A stretch of 6,276 bases of DNA, taken from contig CAMLEX010000311.1 of assembly GCA_946479055.1 (NCBI GenBank), positions 1 to 6,276 of the forward strand. The letters are read 5' to 3'. A program made the translations under genes and the position numbers. Source of the stretch: an uncultured Bacteroidota bacterium. GTDB lineage: Bacteria > Bacteroidota > Bacteroidia > Chitinophagales > Chitinophagaceae. Shown piece after piece: positions 5,545-6,276 of this stretch. Under the pieces are notes generated by a model that saw only the letters and a program-made list of their open reading frames with translations, was not told the origin of the DNA and did not search any database. Numbering within the stretch: the first letter of the stretch is position 1; the number at the start of each line of letters is the position of its first letter.

Positions 5545-6276
5545 TTAAAAAGCTTTTTTCCCTGCTGGCTTTCCATCCACATCCAATTCTATTATTTCAT
5601 AACCCAATTTTTCTAAGCCAGGCAATATTTTAGCTTTATCACCTACGACCAGTATATTCATTTTGTCAGTAGTCAGCCATTTTTTTGCAAGAGCATCTAT
5701 GTTTGCTTTTGTTATATTCTTAATGATATTGCTTTGTTGATCTACATAATCAGCAGGCAGATCATTATCGAGTATATTCCCAATAAAACCTGCTTTTTGC
5801 GAGCCTGTTTCATAGCGTAGTGCATCCCGCTGGCCAATGGCACTCTTCAGGAAATTGAGTTCTTCTTCAGTAATGCCATTCTCTGCATATTCCTTCAACT
5901 CTTTTACTATTTCTAACAAAGCACTGTCAGTAGCATTACCCCTGATGCCGGAACTGAATTCAAAATCACCTGTTTGCTTGCCGCCATTGAAGCCACTTCT
6001 TGCACCATATGTCCAGCCCTTGTCTTCACGTAGATTCATATTCAGGCGGCTGTTGAAAGCGCCACCTAAGGCAAAGTTCATCAGGCCCGCTTTATAATAT
6101 TCACCAGTCGCATCATATTTCAAACCGGTAACATAGCCTACCCGAAATTCTGTTTGCGCAGATTTAGGTACATCTATCAAATAGATCTTTGTTTTTTCAA
6201 CAACAGGAGCTGCAGCTATTGTTGGAATAGTTATTTTTTTGTTTGGCAGGTTGTTAAGGAAAGAGAGCTTTGGTAA
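5545..6276 (-). CDS. M16 family (insulinase-like) peptidase, C-terminal domain, 5' end outside window
   Basis: The frame is open to the right edge (6276 is a first codon position) and ends at TAA 5547-5545, giving the last 243 residues. The segment IYLIDVPKSAQTEFRVGYVTG (31-51) starts a second M16 domain. FALGGAFNSRLNMNLREDKGWTYGARS (68-94) contains the conserved Arg and Tyr (R83, Y90) that typify the C-terminal half of M16B-type two-domain proteins. The zinc motif HxxEH is not in this part and would be expected in the N-terminal half beyond the window. DKMNILVVGD (204-213) and the end GKPAGKKAF are typical of the family's closing strand and tail. The product is probably a periplasmic or exported zinc protease subunit or domain. 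A TTG at 6180 is only an internal Leu. Whether a partner M16 gene lies upstream cannot be seen. Confidence 0.88.
   Translation of the reverse strand, partial: LPKLSFLNNLPNKKITIPTIAAAPVVEKTKIYLIDVPKSAQTEFRVGYVTGLKYDATGEYYKAGLMNFALGGAFNSRLNMNLREDKGWTYGARSGFNGGKQTGDFEFSSGIRGNATDSALLEIVKELKEYAENGITEEELNFLKSAIGQRDALRYETGSQKAGFIGNILDNDLPADYVDQQSNIIKNITKANIDALAKKWLTTDKMNILVVGDKAKILPGLEKLGYEIIELDVDGKPAGKKAF

Noticed and set aside
5837..6097. 86-codon plus-strand frame opposite the M16 gene
   Set aside because: It is antisense to the conserved M16 domain, with Ser/Leu/Pro-rich shadow composition.
6178..6180. TTG as the start of a 211-residue M16 protein
   Set aside because: The same frame continues open and family-like to the window edge (KTKIYLIDVP), so the codon is an internal Leu.

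Overview
The window looks like chromosome from a Bacteroidota bacterium, most likely a Chitinophagaceae-type lineage (moderate confidence). The reasons are an adjacent DUF1800/DUF1501 gene pair ending in the typical 'STPEYQLC' tail, a good match to the Bacteroidota -7 promoter element TAnnTTTG (4009-4016), no clear Shine-Dalgarno sequences, AT-rich spacers, and the family versions of the OPT transporter, AIM24-like protein and M16 peptidase seen here. No rRNA, tRNA, CRISPR array, transposase or phage gene is visible. No gene-free stretch exceeds about 205 bp.

Layout from left to right. (1) Positions 1-1677, plus strand: the C-terminal end of a DUF1800 protein cut by the window edge, then a complete DUF1501 protein. 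The 66-bp spacer between them is built from degenerate 7-bp units and can fold into a hairpin. (2) A bidirectional terminator hairpin (1708-1736) separates this pair from a convergent minus-strand gene for a 689-residue OPT-family membrane transporter (1757-3826). (3) A 205-bp divergent intergenic region (3827-4031) holds a second, unrelated 7-bp-periodic block, a near-duplicate of a promoter-like sequence, and the promoter of the next gene. (4) A plus-strand AIM24/TIGR00266 protein (4032-4835) ends at a perfect 15-bp hairpin shared with the convergent gene. (5) Minus strand, 4874-5453: a two-gene cassette of a 61-residue small protein overlapping by 50 bp a 147-residue pol-beta-fold nucleotidyltransferase. 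(6) Another long terminator-like hairpin (5479-5529). (7) The C-terminal 243 residues of an M16-family peptidase, continuing past the right edge.

Most genes are ordinary housekeeping or envelope functions. The DUF1800/DUF1501 pair probably acts together at or outside the membrane. The OPT transporter and the AIM24 protein are divergently transcribed from separate promoters. The most interesting element is the small-protein/nucleotidyltransferase pair: it has toxin-antitoxin-like architecture, an intact catalytic signature and a dual-coding overlap, but no function can be proven from sequence. The second is the pair of heptad-phased intergenic blocks, which look like members of a dispersed family of short-period repeats.

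Four gene starts used here differ from the longest possible reading frames. The OPT start is ATG at 3826, AIM24 is ATG at 4032, and the nucleotidyltransferase is ATG at 5317. The M16 gene has no start inside the window.
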